DNA from: Actinoplanes sandaracinus
Lineage (GTDB): Bacteria; Actinomycetota; Actinomycetes; Mycobacteriales; Micromonosporaceae
Length of the DNA: 64,000 nucleotides
Assembly: GCF_030009775.1 (NCBI RefSeq)
Contig: NZ_JASCTH010000016.1
Location: 62,001 to 126,000 of the forward strand
Reading direction: 5' to 3'
The notes under the pieces were generated by a model. That model searched no databases. It worked only from the letters and a program-made list of their open reading frames with translations, and had not been told where the DNA came from. Positions 61,734 through 64,000 of the stretch are shown one piece after another; position 1 is the first letter of the stretch; every line of letters begins with the position of its first letter. A program made the position numbers and the translations under genes.

Positions 61734-62623
61734 TGACCGTCTCCTCCGTCCCGCTGCCGCCGGACGAACGGCCGGCTCTGCGCTGGCTGATCACCGGCGC
61801 CGGCGGCATGCTCGGCCGGGACCTCCAGCGGGTCCTGGCCGAGCAGGGCGAGACCCGGGTGGTCGCCGCTACCCGCGCCGAACTGGACGTCACCTCCCCC
61901 GGGCAGGTCCGCCGGGCGGTGGCCGACGCGGACATCGTCCTCAACACCGCCGGCTGGACGAACGTGGACGGCGCCGAGGCCGACGAGGACTCCGCCACCG
62001 CGATCAACGGCGTGGGCGCGGGGATCCTCGCCGCCGAGGCCGGCAAACGACTGATCCACATCTCCACCGACTACGTCTTCGGCGGCGACGCCACCGCGCC
62101 GTACCCCGAGGACGCCCCGCACGCCCCGGTCAACGCCTACGGTCGCGGCAAGGCGGCCGGCGAGACGGCCGTTCTGGCGGCCGGCGGCTACGTGGTCCGC
62201 ACCGCCTGGCTCTACGGCGAACACGGCTCCAACTTCGTCCGGACCATCCTGCGCCTGGCCGCCGACCGCGACACCCTCGACGTCGTCGACGACCAGGAAG
62301 GCCCGCCCACCTGGTCCTACGCCCTGGCCCACCAGTTGGTGGCGCTGTCCCACGCGGCGGTCGCCGGCCATGCCCCACCCGGCGCCTACCACGGCACCGC
62401 GACCGGCTCCACCACCTGGTTCGGCCTGGCCCGGGCGGTCTTCGAGGAGGCCGGCCTCGACCCGTCCCGGGTCCGCCCGACCACCAGCGACCGCTTCCCC
62501 CGCCCGGCACGCCGGCCCAGCTACAGCGTGCTCGGCCATTCCCGCTGGTCAGAGGTGGGCATCGCGCCACTGTCGCACTGGCGCGCGCAACTCAGGGAAG
62601 CCATGCCCCTCTTCCTCGGCTGA
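61733..62623 (+). CDS. rmlD: dTDP-4-dehydrorhamnose reductase
   Basis: 296 aa. LRWLITGAGGMLGRDLQRVL, LNTAGWTNVDGAEAD, ISTDYVFGG and YGRGKAAGE (Tyr-x3-Lys) are clear. It makes dTDP-L-rhamnose, the final step of the pathway. ATG 61733 overlaps the rmlB stop. An 18-residue Pro/Leu-rich N-terminal extension precedes the Rossmann fold. Confidence 0.94.
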   Translation: MTVSSVPLPPDERPALRWLITGAGGMLGRDLQRVLAEQGETRVVAATRAELDVTSPGQVRRAVADADIVLNTAGWTNVDGAEADEDSATAINGVGAGILAAEAGKRLIHISTDYVFGGDATAPYPEDAPHAPVNAYGRGKAAGETAVLAAGGYVVRTAWLYGEHGSNFVRTILRLAADRDTLDVVDDQEGPPTWSYALAHQLVALSHAAVAGHAPPGAYHGTATGSTTWFGLARAVFEEAGLDPSRVRPTTSDRFPRPARRPSYSVLGHSRWSEVGIAPLSHWRAQLREAMPLFLG

Positions 62624-62725
62624 CACCGCGGCGCCGCTCTCCGGCGCTCCGCGTCCCCTCCCGCCGCCTGCCGTCGCCCGCGGCAGACGGCGGGATACGC
62701 GACCAGATCCATGCCACCGACGGCC

Positions 62726-62847
62726 GGCTCGGACCGGGTGACGAATCCGAGACCCCTCCCGCCAGTACGGGCCGACCGGGCAGCCGGACTCGGGCCGGGT
62801 GACGAATCCAAGACCGCTCCCGCCGGTGTGCGGCCGGACGGGTCGAT
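62726..62847 (+). repeat. two tandem copies of a 61-bp repeat
   Basis: Copies at about 62726-62786 and 62787-62847 share GGGTGACGAATCC, AGACC and CTCCCGCC blocks, with about 75 to 80 percent identity judged by eye. They lie directly upstream of the TauE/SafE gene start. Confidence 0.5.
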
Positions 62848-62857
62848 AAGCTGGCTC

Positions 62858-63613
62858 GTGCAACTCGATCATGCGGTGCTGCTCGTGGCGGGTGGTGTCG
62901 GCTCCGGGCTGACCGGGTCGATGGCCGGGCTGGCGTCACTCATCAGCTATCCGGTGCTGCTGGCGGTCGGGTTGCCGCCGATCGCCGCCAACGTCACCAA
63001 CTCGGTGGGCCTGCTGGCCAGCGGCGCGGGTTCGGCCCTCGGCTCCCGGCGCGAGCTGCGCGGGCAGGGCGCCCGGATCCTGCGGCAGAGCGTCTTCGCC
63101 CTGCTCGGCGGCACCACCGGAGCGGTGCTGCTGATGAACACCACCTCGTCGGTGTTCGAGCGGATCGTGCCGGCGCTGATCGCTCTCGCCGCGGCCGTGC
63201 TGCTGCTCCGCGACCGGCTGCGAGGCTGGTACACACGGCCGAAGGGCCGCTTCGCTCAGCCTCCGTTGGGTCTGGCGGTCTTCCTGATCGGCATCTACGG
63301 CGGCTACTTCGGGGCGGCGGCGGGCGTCCTGATGCTGGCCGTGCTGTCGATGTCGATCGTCGAGCCGCTGGCGGTCACCAACGCCGTGAAGAGCATCGTC
63401 CTGTGTGGCGCGAACTTCGCGGCCGCGATCCTGTACGCGGTGATCGCCCCGGTGCACTGGACGGCGGCCCTCCTGCTGGGCGCCGGCTGCCTGGTCGGCA
63501 GTTGGATCGGCCCGGCGCTGGTCCGCCGCATCCCGGAACGCCCGCTGCGCATCGTGATCGCCGTCGCCGCTCTGGGACTGGCCGCCTACCTCTGGCACGA
63601 TGCCGTCACGTGA
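62858..63613 (+). CDS. TauE/SafE-family sulfite/anion permease
   Basis: 251 aa with seven or eight hydrophobic segments. The duplicated family motif is visible as GLTGSMAGLASLISYPVLL and GIYGGYFGAAAGVLMLAVL. Members export sulfite or organosulfonates. GTG 62858 gives the standard N-terminus; the open frame from 62711 runs over the tandem repeat and is poor. Not linked by operon structure to the rml genes. Confidence 0.85.
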   Translation: MQLDHAVLLVAGGVGSGLTGSMAGLASLISYPVLLAVGLPPIAANVTNSVGLLASGAGSALGSRRELRGQGARILRQSVFALLGGTTGAVLLMNTTSSVFERIVPALIALAAAVLLLRDRLRGWYTRPKGRFAQPPLGLAVFLIGIYGGYFGAAAGVLMLAVLSMSIVEPLAVTNAVKSIVLCGANFAAAILYAVIAPVHWTAALLLGAGCLVGSWIGPALVRRIPERPLRIVIAVAALGLAAYLWHDAVT

Positions 63614-63930
63614 CGGCCGTCGCCGTTCAACCGGTGATGGCCTGACGGCCCCTGTCGCTGCTCCGGCCGGCGAGGAACCGCGTGTCCCTGAGGCCGTCCT
63701 CGGTGTGGGTGTCGTCGCGGGTGGCCACGGACGTGCTGCCGCTCCTGGTGAACGCCTGCTCGACCGCATGTGTCGAGGCGCTGCCGACACCGGCCGAGGG
63801 AATGTCACGACCCCTCACCGCGGGGGCCTGGAGATCGAGCAGCCCGAGCCCTGGTGACCGAGACAGATCAACGGACCGATCCACGGCGAACCCGGTACGA
63901 CGCGCAGCCGGGGCAGCGATCGGCGGCTCG
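63614..63930. other. 317-bp region without a convincing gene
   Basis: Open frames exist on both strands but none has a start, composition and length that support coding. No hairpin or promoter was identified. Confidence 0.35.
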
Positions 63931-64000
63931 CTATCGGCCATGGTTGAGGGCGACATAGCGGCCCGAGTGGTACACCAGCGGCGTCGACGCCTCACCCAAG
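63931..64000 (-). CDS. 3' end of an unidentified leftward gene (partial)
   Basis: The minus strand reads LGEASTPLVYHSGRYVALNHGR then TAG at 63931-63933. The composition is not that of a shadow frame. The rest of the gene lies beyond the window, so the family cannot be named. Confidence 0.4.
   Translation of the reverse strand, partial: LGEASTPLVYHSGRYVALNHGR

Noticed and set aside
63627-63995. 122-aa leftward frame near the window end
   Set aside because: Start region is poly-Arg and overlaps the better-supported C-terminal frame ending at 63931; coding cannot be supported.
1-64000. tRNA, rRNA, IS element, phage or integrase genes
   Set aside because: No cloverleaf with conserved T-loop sequence, no transposase or integrase motif and no terminal repeats with target duplication were found by reading.

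Overview
The window is high-GC DNA from a filamentous actinomycete, most likely Actinoplanes or another Micromonosporaceae member. This rests on dense GTG and TTG starts, 4-bp stop/start overlaps, a Streptomyces-type conservon (sensor kinase, roadblock, DUF742 and GTPase genes), a Spo0M homologue, type VII-type proteins and a very GC-rich third codon position. No tRNA, rRNA, CRISPR array, IS element or phage gene was seen. The genus is an inference; no 16S gene is present.

Left third (1-19.7 kb), mixed housekeeping and accessory genes: a Spo0M-like arrestin-fold protein, a secreted choice-of-anchor-B beta-propeller followed by a His-rich secreted protein, a lipoprotein, an FkbM methyltransferase, a membrane sulfatase-superfamily enzyme, a YiaA-like small membrane protein, an ankyrin protein, a WXG100-like group, a beta-helix lipoprotein, a Tat-exported M28 aminopeptidase, a divergent F420-type oxidoreductase/MarR pair with palindromic operators, and a complete four-gene conservon.

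Right two thirds (19.9-62.6 kb): one large cell-surface polysaccharide locus. It opens with nucleotide-sugar genes (WbpD-like acetyltransferase; Gfo/Idh oxidoreductase, epimerase, DegT aminotransferase, NeuD/PglD-like acyltransferase, second DegT aminotransferase, MFS transporter, PD40 protein). A leftward operon follows with a GNAT protein, AMP-forming ligase, PLP decarboxylase, acyl carrier protein and secreted beta-helix protein. Next come a second secreted beta-helix protein, a frameshifted Wzx-type flippase, a GT4 glycosyltransferase, a giant DUF4082/dimethylformamidase-beta-like exoprotein, a Wzy-type polymerase, a Wzz-type chain-length protein, four more glycosyltransferases, a short polysaccharide deacetylase, two more giant DUF4082 exoproteins (one with a deacetylase-like core), the initiating polyprenyl-phosphate sugar transferase, and the dTDP-rhamnose set rmlC-rmlA / rmlB-rmlD read divergently from a 46-bp gap. 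A TauE/SafE permease and the 3' end of a leftward gene close the window.

Together these genes describe a Wzx/Wzy-dependent exopolysaccharide containing rhamnose and probably acylated amino sugars. The unusual parts are an ACP/ligase/decarboxylase triad of the kind linked to exosortase loci (with no exosortase visible here) and several large secreted multidomain proteins that may modify or bind the polymer outside the cell. Strong hairpin terminators split the locus into transcription units.
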